A DNA stretch of 64,000 nt, from assembly GCF_000153225.1 (NCBI RefSeq), contig NZ_CH724148.1, positions 686,640-750,639 on the forward strand, read 5' to 3'. The translations under genes and the position numbers were made by a program. Source of the DNA: Polaribacter irgensii 23-P (GTDB lineage Bacteria > Bacteroidota > Bacteroidia > Flavobacteriales > Flavobacteriaceae). The notes beneath the pieces were generated by a model, which was given only the letters and a program-made list of their open reading frames with translations, was not told where the DNA came from and searched no databases. Position 1 is the first letter of the stretch, and each line of letters begins with the position of its first letter. Shown here piece after piece: positions 24,784 to 33,106 of this stretch.

Positions 24784-25871
24784 TTAATTTTTTATGAACT
24801 TGAAATTCTGTTTTTTACCATCTATATTTAAATGAATAAAATAGACTCCAGAGTTTAAATTTTCAACATCAATTGTTTTGTTTTTAACGTTTCCTTTTTT
24901 TACTATTTTTCCAGTAGTATCAGAAATGTAATACGTTACATTCTTACTTAACTCAATGGCAGTGCTTTGTAAATTTAAATCCTTTTGAATAGGATTTGGA
25001 TAGAAGGATATCCCCATTTCAGGGGTATTAAAATCATTTGTAGCAAGTGTGCTTCCTACTGTACTTTCAAACATTCCATTGCCGTGCGTTCCTATTAAAA
25101 GTGTATTGTCTGATGGTCTGTAAACCAAACCACTAATTAAAACAAGTCCGATACTGTTCTATCCCTCCATTTCCCAATCTTTACTGGTAGGGTCTGATGA
25201 ACTAAACAAACCTCTTGCAGTTCCCACCAGATAAACAGTCTGAGAACCAACTTGTATTATTGCAGCAGAACGAATTGAATGTGCCGATAAGTTTCTTTCT
25301 ACCAAAGTCCAACTTGGTGCTGTTGATGTTGCATTGGTGGTTAAAAAGATGTTGTCAATTCCATAATTTGCATATACTGCTAAAACGATATCAGGGTTTG
25401 TTGGATGAATTGCACCTTGAGGTGTTACTTTTGTCTAACTTGCGCCACCATTCGTAGTTCTAAACATACGCTACTTACGCCACCTGACAGCATTGTATTA
25501 CTGGTAAGATCAGAAATGTCTACTGAAAAAGCTCTTGTTCTTCCTCCTAAATTTGAAGGACCTCTGGAAATAAACGACATCAAAGCTTCCTTTTTGTGAC
25601 TGTTTTTCCGCTTTAATTTAAAAAATGTATTGTACCCTTTTCTTTATTCTTGAGAAAGAACCTCACCCTTGATTGGGTTCTTCTGCATATTCAATTCAAA
25701 CTTTTCTCTTTCAATAGCATACAATTGGCTCGCATTGTTTGGCTTTAATTTAAGCTTAAGCTTGCCCTCTGGAGTTATAATAAATGATTGATTCTCCTCC
25801 GTTTGGAATTTGACGTAGAAAACACAAATACCGATTATTGTAGCAAATATGGACAGTACTTTTTTCTTCAC
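24784..25871 (-). pseudogene. BNR-repeat secreted protein with T9SS sorting domain, heavily decayed
   Basis: Pieces of one gene can be read in order on the minus strand. First come N-terminal codons at 25871-25644 (MKKKVLSIFATIIGICVFYV ... EGKLKLKLKP). Then FISRGPSNLGGRTRAFSVDIS appears in another frame, a frameshift follows near 25470, and MFRTTNGGAS-stop-TKVTPQG shows an Asp-box whose Trp (TGG) has become TAG. Next is SWTLVERNLSAHSIRSAAI, a further TAG in WEMEG-stop-NSIGLVLISG, and finally an open 114-codon tail with YRPSDNTLLIGTHGNGMFES and a type IX C-terminal sorting domain (YPNPIQKDLNL, GVYFIHLNIDGKKQNFKFIK). At about 360 codons it is also far shorter than the 800-950 of the family, so much of the propeller has been deleted. 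Confidence 0.8.
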
Positions 25872-25922
25872 TATTATGATTTTCTCAACCTAGTTTAGTA
25901 CTGAATTGATACGCAGTTAACA

Positions 25923-27260
25923 TTAACTAATATTTCCTGTTAATTTTTTGTGCATTCGGATGGCATAGCTGTCAGAAATTCTTGAAACATAACTGCAAAC
26001 CTGCATAATTCTGTCATACAACTGAACCGATTCTGTTTTGTATTCTTCTGGCAATAAGTTTAATACTAAATCGTCAAAATTAGACGCATTCCCATCAAAT
26101 TTATTATTTAAAGCGGTCACAAATACATCTAATAAATCTGCAATAATTCGGTAGCCAGCCACTTCTTTTTCTACCACCTCTTTACTTTTGTAAATTTTAT
26201 CGAAACTTATTTTTAGTATGTCGTTTATTTGTGCTTCATACTTACACTTCTCGAGTAAAGATTTTTCAAAAGCGCCCTCTAAAATAGCTTCTTCATTTGC
26301 TAAAAAGATAGTTACAGCCTCATTGATTAGCACACCAATTGCCAAAGCACGCAAATAGCTCACCCTGTCAGTTTTATGTTTTAGTGAATGATATTTTTTG
26401 CTATCAATCGTATCTTTTACTAACTTAATCATGTATTCTAAAGCAAACTCTTCTTCAATTAAGCCTAGGTTGATCCCGTCTTCAAAGTCGATAATTGTAT
26501 AACAAATATCATCTGCAGCTTCTACTAAATACGCCAAAGGATGTCTGTGAAAAGAAATTGCTATTGTTGATTTTTGCAACATTCCTAGATCTTTTGCTAC
26601 GTCTAAAAACTCTTTTTTCTCCGATTGAAAAACCCCATATTTTTTATCTGCAATATGTGTTGTAGGTTTTTTCGGAAGACTTTCTTTCGGATACTTTAAA
26701 AAGGCTCCTAGAGTTGCATAAGACAGACGTAGACCACCAGAAACTCCTTCTCTAGATTCTGTTAATATTTTAAATCCGTTTGCATTTCCCTCAAAATCGA
26801 TGAGATCTTGGTATTCATTTTTTGAAAGCTGTGTTTTGTATTTTGCACCGTTCCCTGTTTTGAAATACTCGCCAATTGCTTTTTCTCCAGAATGTCCAAA
26901 AGGAGGATTCCCAATATCGTGCGTTACAGAAGCAGCGGCAACAATGGCGCCAAAATCATTAAAAGTATACCCTAAAGTTGCTAAATTTGGGTAGCGTTCT
27001 AACAACACTTTACCCACTCTTCTTCCTAAAGTTCTTCCCACCACAGAAACTTCTAAACTGTGTGTCAAACGCGTGTGTACAAAATCAGTTTCAGACAACG
27101 GAATTACCTGTGTTTTGTCTTGCAAGCTTCTAAATGCCGATGAAAAGATAATTCTATCAAAATCTACATCAAAACCCAGACGGGTTTCATCTTGTGCGAT
27201 TCTTTCGCGTTTTTGTGTGTCGCCAAAGCGCTTTAAAGAGAGGAGTTGTTCCCAATTCAT
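25923..27260 (-). CDS. dgt: dGTP triphosphohydrolase-like HD-domain protein
   Basis: 445 residues. HD-domain metal ligands appear as RLTHSLEVSVVGR (H), SVTHDIGNPPFGHSGE (HD) and later AADDICYTIIDFEDG (D). DKTQV and the LGFDVDFDRIIFSSAFRSLQ opening are typical of dGTPases. It hydrolyses dGTP or other dNTPs to nucleoside and tripolyphosphate. It is encoded just downstream of nrdA on the same strand but beyond a terminator, so supply and removal of dNTPs are neighbours. Confidence 0.92.
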   Translation of the reverse strand: MNWEQLLSLKRFGDTQKRERIAQDETRLGFDVDFDRIIFSSAFRSLQDKTQVIPLSETDFVHTRLTHSLEVSVVGRTLGRRVGKVLLERYPNLATLGYTFNDFGAIVAAASVTHDIGNPPFGHSGEKAIGEYFKTGNGAKYKTQLSKNEYQDLIDFEGNANGFKILTESREGVSGGLRLSYATLGAFLKYPKESLPKKPTTHIADKKYGVFQSEKKEFLDVAKDLGMLQKSTIAISFHRHPLAYLVEAADDICYTIIDFEDGINLGLIEEEFALEYMIKLVKDTIDSKKYHSLKHKTDRVSYLRALAIGVLINEAVTIFLANEEAILEGAFEKSLLEKCKYEAQINDILKISFDKIYKSKEVVEKEVAGYRIIADLLDVFVTALNNKFDGNASNFDDLVLNLLPEEYKTESVQLYDRIMQVCSYVSRISDSYAIRMHKKLTGNIS

Positions 27261-27334
27261 AATTGTGTCTTTTTAGTAATGCAATTCTTATTCTTAAATT
27301 TAAGAGCAAAAAATAATAGAAAGAACGAAAATAC

Positions 27335-27367
27335 AAAAAAAGAGAAGCCTTCCGACTTCTCTTTTTT
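27335..27367 (-). terminator. Terminator after nrdA
   Basis: Perfect 12-bp stem AAAAAAGAGAAG (27335-27346) with CTTCTCTTTTTT (27356-27367), 9-base loop, T-rich on both sides. Confidence 0.85.
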
Positions 27368-27398
27368 ATCTACTTTTAATAAAAAATAATCGTAAAGA

Positions 27399-29177
27399 TT
27401 ATCCCTCGCAGGTTGCGCAGTCTTTCTTTTGTTTAAATTTTTGCGCTGCATTCATACTGTGTTGGTAATACATCGATTTTACACCTAACTTCCAAGCTGT
27501 AATATAGACATCATTTACCTCTTTAATTGGCATGTCTGGGTGCACCATTATATTTATAGATTGCCCTTGATCTATGTGATTTTGTCTATTTGCCGCCTGG
27601 TATACAATTACCTTTTGATCTATTTCTGAGTAGGTTTTAAACACCTCTTTCTCTGCATCTGTTAAGATTGCTAAATGCTGCACAGAACCGTCGTTGTCTC
27701 GAATACTTTTCCAAACATCTGAAGTGCTTTCACCTTTATCTTCTAATAACTTTTCTAAAACAGGATTCCGAATGGTTGTTTTTATCTTCGCTATATCTTT
27801 TACATAAATATTAGACCATATTGGTTCTATACCCTGTGATACTTGTCCTAGAATAAATGCAGATGACGTTGTTGGTGCAATCGCATTTAAGGTTGTATTG
27901 CGTCTTCCATACCCTTTTAGAACTGCTGGTTCCCCATACAATGTTGCCATTTCTTCTGACGCTTTGTATGATTTTTCTTTAATCACCTTAAAGATCTCTG
28001 TATTTAAATCATAGGCCTCTTGACTATCAAAAGCAAGCATTTTAGACTGTAACAGTGAATGCCAACCAAGAGCTCCTAAACCGAGTGCTCTATTGTCTTT
28101 TGCAAAATTGTATGCTTTTTCCATAAAACGAAACGTAAATTGATCGTCTCTTTTCGAGGAATCTTTATATACCTCTAACTTTGTAATGAATTCTTCCATT
28201 ACTGCATCTAAAAAGTAAGCAAGTGTTTCTACTGCATCTGTATCTTTCCACTCTTCATAATGCACCAAATTAATCGAAGACAAACAGCATACAAAAGACC
28301 AATCGTCATTAGAAGGTAACATTATCTCTGTACACAAGTTACTTGCATAGATCTCATGGTTCTTGTCTTTATAGACATCTACCGTTCCGTTGTTTGCATT
28401 GTCTCTAAAAAGAATATATGGATATCCAATCTCTCCTCTTCTCTGTAATATTTTTGCCCAAATACTTCTCTTTTCTACATCACCAGCAATCATTTCTTCC
28501 ATCCATTGGTCACTTACAGTGACACCGTGGGTTAATTCTTGGATTGGATTTCCTTCTGTTCCTATCTCTAAAAACTCTTTAATATCTGGATGATCTACTG
28601 GCAAATATGGAGAAAAACGTCCACGTCTTACAGAACCCTGACTCACAACATCTACCATTTTTTCAAACAACTGCATGATATGAACAGATCCAGATGAAGA
28701 ACCGTTATTTTTAACATCTGCACCTCTCTTACGCAATTTACCAAAGTAACCAGAAGTACCACCTCCTAATTTAGACATCATACCAACTTCTGACTGCGAA
28801 TATAAAATATCTCCCATGTCATCTGCCACGTGCGAACCAAAACAACTAATAGGCAGACCTCTTTTCTTTCCAAAATTAGACCAAACTGGTGATGATAACG
28901 AGTAATAACCCGCTGCCATATACTTATAAAATTTATCCGAAAAACCCTTCATTTTTAGAATACCTTCTGCATTATCTGCGATCTCGCGTATTCTTTCTTC
29001 TGGCGTTGTCTTCCCCGTCAAATAACCCGACTCTAAAAATTTACGACTATTTTCTGTCAGCCAACTGATTTCTGGTTCCTTTGTTTTTTCTAAAATTTCT
29101 TTTCTAGCGCTATTATTTGCTTGAATTAATTTTTCGTGCTCGGTAAGATCGGTGGTCTTTAGTTCGTTTGGATTCAT
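27399..29177 (-). CDS. nrdA: Ribonucleoside-diphosphate reductase, alpha subunit without ATP-cone
   Basis: 592 residues. It begins straight with the catalytic body (SWLTENSRKFLESGYL); the N-terminal ATP-cone of standard class I enzymes (about 90-100 residues) is missing. The active site is marked by GLPISCFGS, NLCTEIMLPS, SFVCCLSSINL and the C-terminal redox pair in KDCATCEG. It reduces ribonucleotides to deoxyribonucleotides with a radical passed from NrdB. The cone is found instead on the N-terminus of the partner subunit encoded just upstream (3-base gap), so overall activity should be controlled through NrdB. Confidence 0.95.
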   Translation of the reverse strand: MNPNELKTTDLTEHEKLIQANNSARKEILEKTKEPEISWLTENSRKFLESGYLTGKTTPEERIREIADNAEGILKMKGFSDKFYKYMAAGYYSLSSPVWSNFGKKRGLPISCFGSHVADDMGDILYSQSEVGMMSKLGGGTSGYFGKLRKRGADVKNNGSSSGSVHIMQLFEKMVDVVSQGSVRRGRFSPYLPVDHPDIKEFLEIGTEGNPIQELTHGVTVSDQWMEEMIAGDVEKRSIWAKILQRRGEIGYPYILFRDNANNGTVDVYKDKNHEIYASNLCTEIMLPSNDDWSFVCCLSSINLVHYEEWKDTDAVETLAYFLDAVMEEFITKLEVYKDSSKRDDQFTFRFMEKAYNFAKDNRALGLGALGWHSLLQSKMLAFDSQEAYDLNTEIFKVIKEKSYKASEEMATLYGEPAVLKGYGRRNTTLNAIAPTTSSAFILGQVSQGIEPIWSNIYVKDIAKIKTTIRNPVLEKLLEDKGESTSDVWKSIRDNDGSVQHLAILTDAEKEVFKTYSEIDQKVIVYQAANRQNHIDQGQSINIMVHPDMPIKEVNDVYITAWKLGVKSMYYQHSMNAAQKFKQKKDCATCEG

Positions 29178-29180
29178 AAT

Positions 29181-30455
29181 TTAAAATAAGTCGTCGCTGG
29201 TTATACTCTTCGTTCTTTTGCTATAGTTGATGGATCTTTTTACGAAAAAATCTCCGTGTTTAGTTCCTATAATTTCGTCGTCAAACCAATCTGTTTGGGC
29301 TAATAAAGTTGCATCGATTTCAAATATTTTTGCAATTCCTATACTTCCTAACGATTTGTTAAATCTATTTTTTATAAATTCTTTGATTACATTTTTAGGC
29401 AAAAAGTCCAATTCTCCTTTTTCAAAAATCCAATCAATTATTTTGCTCTCAGAAATAAATGCTTCTTCACACATTTCTTGAACCATTAAACTATGGTCTT
29501 CGTCAAACCAGTCTGGATTTTCCTCTTTGATTATTTTAATAATATCGATACCGAAATCTCCATGTATCTGCTCTTCCTTTGAAGTCGCCTCTACCACGTT
29601 CGAAATTCCTTTTAAGACATTTTTATGCTTATTAAAAGCCATGATAATCAAAAACTGAGAAAACAAAGAGACATGCTCGATAAAGAGAGAAAATAGAATT
29701 ATAGATTCCGAAAATTCTTTGTTGTCTTCACTTTTAACATTTTTTAAAGCACCTTCTAAATAATTCACCCGTCGCATCATAACAGGATTCTTCTTTAAGT
29801 TTTCGAACTCGTTGTTCAACCCTAAGATCTCTAACAAATGAGAGTATGCATCATGATGACGCACTTCACTTTCTGCAAACGTAGAACCTACTGCACCGAT
29901 TTCTGGCTTGGGCATTTTTTTATAAATATCTCCCCAGAAAGTTTTAACCGCTACCTCTATTTGAGAAATTGCAAGCATTGTATTTTTAATGGCACTTTTC
30001 TCTGTTTCAGAAAGATATGCCTTAAAATCCTGAATGTCACTCGTGTAATTAAACTCTGTGTGAATCCAATAGGAGTGTCTAATCGCATCTACATATTCCG
30101 TTAAAGCGGGATAATCGTACGGCTTTAGATTTAACCTTTTTTCGAACACATTTCTTTTTCTAATTCTTGCCTGCTCATTTCTATACAAAATATAAGCTTT
30201 TGCAACATCTTGAAAAGGGCTGTCCATTAATTTATACTCGACAATATCTTGCACTTGCTCTACTGTAGGGATATAATCTGGTTCGCTGCGTTTTCTTTCT
30301 AGTAATGTTTCATTCACACTTTCAGAAATTGCTATAGCGTCGCTTTTGTTTCCATTCTCAACAGATAACATTGCTTTTTGAATTGCTTTTGTAATTTTAT
30401 CTAATTCAAAAAGGCTAATTAAAGCGTCTCTTTTTATAATTTGTGTAATTTTCAC
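29181..30455 (-). CDS. nrdB: Ribonucleoside-diphosphate reductase, beta subunit with N-terminal ATP-cone
   Basis: 424 residues, about 90 more than a plain NrdB. Residues 1-95 form an ATP-cone (IIKRDALISLFELDKITKAI, VEQVQDIVEYKLMDSPFQDVAKAYILYR). The ferritin-like radical domain follows, with metal ligands in FAESEVRHHDAY (ExxH), LFIEHVSLF (E) and SKEEQIHGDFG (ExxH). The Tyr four residues after the first ligand His is at the place of the E. coli radical Tyr122. A cone on NrdB has been described for the flavobacterium Leeuwenhoekiella blandensis, where dATP makes the beta subunit form inactive tetramers. Related subclass members use a dimanganese cofactor, so the Tyr may not carry the radical. 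Confidence 0.95.
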   Translation of the reverse strand: MKITQIIKRDALISLFELDKITKAIQKAMLSVENGNKSDAIAISESVNETLLERKRSEPDYIPTVEQVQDIVEYKLMDSPFQDVAKAYILYRNEQARIRKRNVFEKRLNLKPYDYPALTEYVDAIRHSYWIHTEFNYTSDIQDFKAYLSETEKSAIKNTMLAISQIEVAVKTFWGDIYKKMPKPEIGAVGSTFAESEVRHHDAYSHLLEILGLNNEFENLKKNPVMMRRVNYLEGALKNVKSEDNKEFSESIILFSLFIEHVSLFSQFLIIMAFNKHKNVLKGISNVVEATSKEEQIHGDFGIDIIKIIKEENPDWFDEDHSLMVQEMCEEAFISESKIIDWIFEKGELDFLPKNVIKEFIKNRFNKSLGSIGIAKIFEIDATLLAQTDWFDDEIIGTKHGDFFVKRSINYSKRTKSITSDDLF

Positions 30456-30865
30456 GGGAATTTGGTGTTTTTAGTAGTTAATAGATTGTTGGAATCAACC
30501 CTTACAAAGGTTGCCTTTTTTGTACCAAATCGAAAGTCATAGTTATTCACAAAATGCGGGAAGTTTTTAACAATTTGCTGGATTTTGCGGATATCGCAAA
30601 CAAACTTCAGTTTTTCAAACACTTGAAATACAACGTTTTAAAAAGTAAAAAACACCTAAGTTCCTACTACTGTTGATATTCTCAAAAAGAACTTTTAAAA
30701 TTAATTTTTACTCAAAAAATAAAATACGTGTAATCCACTGTAGTAAAATTCAAAATTTATTTTTTAAAAAACAGGCTTTATTTAGAATTTTTAAACATAA
30801 GGATAGGTTGTATATATTGTATTCGCGAGGCTATTTTTGAAGTATCTTTGTAAAAAGATTTTTTG
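30456..30865. other. Divergent control region, nrdBA and heme A synthase
   Basis: 410 bases with no gene. It contains a tandem pair TTTGCTGGAT/TTTGCGGATA (30574-30593) that also forms the inverted repeat TTTGCG-GATAT-CGCAAA (30584-30600), a good candidate for an nrd regulator site. At its right end is the -7 box of the heme A synthase gene. No NrdR box of the usual form was recognised. Confidence 0.5.
30843..30850 (+). promoter_or_regulatory. -7 box of the heme A synthase gene
   Basis: TATCTTTG, exact TAnnTTTG, 15 bases before the ATG at 30866; a TTG at 30817-30819 is a possible -33 element. Confidence 0.6.
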
Positions 30866-31882
30866 ATGAAAAATAGATTTCCAAGAATAGTACAAATCAC
30901 TATTATTTCTGTTTATTTAATATTTTTAGCCGGTGCTATTGTAAGAATGACTGGGTCTGGAATGGGCTGTCCTGATTGGCCCAAATGTTTTGGTTACTAC
31001 ATCCCCCCGACATCCGAAGATCAAATAACGTGGAAGCCAAATACTGCTTATAAAGAAGGTTTGATTATTATAAAAGAAGAAGTTTTATTTGTTGCTAAGC
31101 GCGATTTAAAAACGGAAACAAACTTCAATACAAAAAACTGGTCTGAATACACAAAACACGATTACAATACCTTCAATAAATACCATACCTGGACAGAATA
31201 CATCAACCGTTTAATCTCTGTATTGGCTGGATTTGTGTTTTTATTTTTAATTTATGGTGCTTTTAAACTCCGAAAAACAGACAAAAGAATCCCACTACTA
31301 GCATTCGGAGCTTTCTTTTTAATGCTGTTTGAAGCGTGGTTGGGAAAAACGGTTGTAGACACCAACTTAACTCCTGCCATTATTACGGTGCACATGATTG
31401 TTGGTTTAGTCATTATTGGACTCTTATTATGGCTTAAATTTATTGTGTCTAAGTCTAAAAAAATATTTACATACAATTCTTTATTTAGTAAATTATTGCT
31501 TGTTTCTGTGCTTTTTTCATTGGTACAAATTGCGATGGGAACGCAAGTGCGTCAATTTATAGATGAACAAGTAAAATTGTTTGGTTTCGAGAACAAAAAC
31601 CACAGTCTAATGAACCCAAGTTTTAAATTCTACTTTCACAGGTCATTTACCATTGCAATTGTCCTGGTAAACTTCGGAATGTTTTATTTAAATCAATTAA
31701 AAAACTTAGGATACACGCTTATAAATTGGGTTGTCTTTTTAATTTTCTTAGAAGCAATTACAGGTATCTTAATGTATTACGCAGACATCCCAATTGGAAC
31801 ACAAGCTGTCCATTTGCTTGCAGGCGCACTTTTATTTGGACTGCAATTTTACTTGTGGTTACAAAATCGCTATGCAAAATAG
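30866..31882 (+). CDS. ctaA: Heme A synthase (COX15/CtaA family)
   Basis: 338 residues from the ATG at 30866. Seven or eight hydrophobic segments in two similar halves; conserved His positions lie in YHTWTEYINRL, TVHMIVGLVI, HRSFTIAIV and AVHLLAGALL, and the N-terminal RMTGSGMGCPDWPKCFG is characteristic. An extra hydrophilic stretch between the first two segments (about 45-110) is common in Bacteroidota members. It oxidises heme O to heme A for the cytochrome oxidase whose other assembly genes, including the heme O synthase, lie at 54.3-59.3 kb. Confidence 0.93.
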   Translation: MKNRFPRIVQITIISVYLIFLAGAIVRMTGSGMGCPDWPKCFGYYIPPTSEDQITWKPNTAYKEGLIIIKEEVLFVAKRDLKTETNFNTKNWSEYTKHDYNTFNKYHTWTEYINRLISVLAGFVFLFLIYGAFKLRKTDKRIPLLAFGAFFLMLFEAWLGKTVVDTNLTPAIITVHMIVGLVIIGLLLWLKFIVSKSKKIFTYNSLFSKLLLVSVLFSLVQIAMGTQVRQFIDEQVKLFGFENKNHSLMNPSFKFYFHRSFTIAIVLVNFGMFYLNQLKNLGYTLINWVVFLIFLEAITGILMYYADIPIGTQAVHLLAGALLFGLQFYLWLQNRYAK

Positions 31883-31962
31883 TACACTTAAAACCTTGCC
31901 TGTTGGTTAATTACTCCTTCAGGTAGGGTCTGTTTAAATGCATTCAGCAAACAACAAATAAA

Positions 31963-32385
31963 CTACGGATGTGCGTTAACCCAAACTTCCCCGTCAGCGA
32001 AATATTCTTTTTTCCAGATAGGTACAGTTTCTTTTAACGTATCAATTGCAAATTCGCAGGCCTCAAAAGCCGCTTTCCTATGTTTAGAAGACACGGCGAT
32101 AATCACGGGAACCTCCCCAATCTGAAGCGTTCCTTCTGCATGGTGAATTGCAATTTTATGAATAGCAAACTTCTCTAAAGCAAGCGATGCAATCTTTTCC
32201 ATTTCTTTAATTGCCATTGCCTTATAAGAAGAAAATGCCAACTGATATACTTCTTTGCCCTCAGTATCATTTCGAACCGTTCCTATAAAGATAGAAATAC
32301 CTCCACAAGAGGCATCTGTCACAAAGTTACGACATTCGTTCACATCTAATTTTTTAGATCGTATTTTTATAGAAGTTCTCTTCAT
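31963..32385 (-). CDS. moaE: Molybdopterin synthase catalytic subunit
   Basis: 140 residues from the ATG at 32385 (MKRTSIKIRSKKL). Family marks are GGISIFIGTVRN, YKAMAIKEMEKIA, IAIHHAEGTLQIGEV, VSSKHRKAAFEACEFAIDTLKETVPIWKKE with the catalytic Lys region, and the WVNAHP end. It converts precursor Z to molybdopterin using MoaD thiocarboxylate. moaD lies 470 bases away on the same strand with an unrelated plus-strand gene between them. A TATTTTTG box only 7 bases before the start suggests a leaderless transcript. Confidence 0.93.
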   Translation of the reverse strand: MKRTSIKIRSKKLDVNECRNFVTDASCGGISIFIGTVRNDTEGKEVYQLAFSSYKAMAIKEMEKIASLALEKFAIHKIAIHHAEGTLQIGEVPVIIAVSSKHRKAAFEACEFAIDTLKETVPIWKKEYFADGEVWVNAHP

Positions 32386-32392
32386 TGTTGCA

Positions 32393-32400
32393 CAAAAATA
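32393..32400 (-). promoter_or_regulatory. -7 box of moaE
   Basis: TATTTTTG on the minus strand, 7 bases upstream of the moaE ATG. Confidence 0.5.
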
Positions 32401-32506
32401 GGAAAACAAATTTGTATTTTTACAGTGTGTGTTAAGACAGAAAATAAATCGGTTTTAATTCTAGAAAACACGAAAACTTTTCACATTTATAATTTTAAAA
32501 TAATAC

Positions 32507-32779
32507 ATGAAAAATATCTTTAGGGTTGTTGGTTTTTTAGAGGGAGTTTCTTACCTATTATTAATGAGTTTGGGCCTGTATTATAAATATGCTTTGAATG
32601 ATCCAAGTTTTGTTAAGGGACTGGGAATGCCTCATGGTGTCTTATTTATGTTGTATCTCGTTTTGGCAGTAGTCCTAAAAAAAGAAATGCAGTGGAACTT
32701 TAAGACTCTGGGAATTGTATGCCTTGCTTCTGTGATCCCTTTTGGCACTTTCTATGTAGACAAGAAGTACTTGAAGTAA
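32507..32779 (+). CDS. DUF3817 membrane protein
   Basis: 90 residues, three hydrophobic segments (about 5-25, 42-60, 68-82). The pattern FRVVGFLEGVSYLLLM, MPHGVLFMLYLVLA and FGTFYVDKKYLK is that of DUF3817, a small integral membrane family of unknown role related to the YdzA/MmpL-linked type. It sits alone on the plus strand between moaE and moaD, with no sign of a functional link to them. Confidence 0.88.
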   Translation: MKNIFRVVGFLEGVSYLLLMSLGLYYKYALNDPSFVKGLGMPHGVLFMLYLVLAVVLKKEMQWNFKTLGIVCLASVIPFGTFYVDKKYLK

Positions 32780-32854
32780 AAGACGGATAACACCCTTAAA
32801 ACGCGTAGCATGCTTTACTTTACGCTACTTTCCCTTTAAAAGAAAAAGGAAGAC

Positions 32855-33097
32855 TTAACCGCCACTAACTGGGGGAATCAAAGCAACCACATCATTTTCC
32901 TTTAACAATAAAGAATCAAGAGCATACGCTTCATTTACCGCAAATGCATACGAATTACACTCTTTTAACTGCGGGTATTTTTCTTCTAACACCCGCTTTA
33001 AATAAGCCACAGAAGCCAATCCTTCCAGCGCTATTTCTAACTGGCGAACCCCCATTAAATCTGAAGTAATTCCAAAAAAAAGTAGTTTCAGTTTCAT
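32855..33097 (-). CDS. moaD: Molybdopterin synthase sulfur carrier subunit
   Basis: 80 residues with a ubiquitin-like pattern and the C-terminal di-glycine (ALIPPVSGG) that is adenylated and thiocarboxylated. It supplies sulfur to MoaE. It starts 9 bases after the stop of the DUF5686 gene on the same strand, so it may be read from that gene's transcript. Confidence 0.93.
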   Translation of the reverse strand: MKLKLLFFGITSDLMGVRQLEIALEGLASVAYLKRVLEEKYPQLKECNSYAFAVNEAYALDSLLLKENDVVALIPPVSGG

Positions 33098-33106
33098 TGC
33101 TCGAAG

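Noticed and set aside
24784..25128. The 114-codon frame as an independent small T9SS-sorted protein
   Set aside because: The matching protein continues upstream in frame through a TAG into BNR repeats, and it has no signal peptide, so it is the tail of a pseudogene.
25215..25599. Plus-strand frames of 80 and 64 codons
   Set aside because: Antisense to the readable BNR remnant; no family resemblance.
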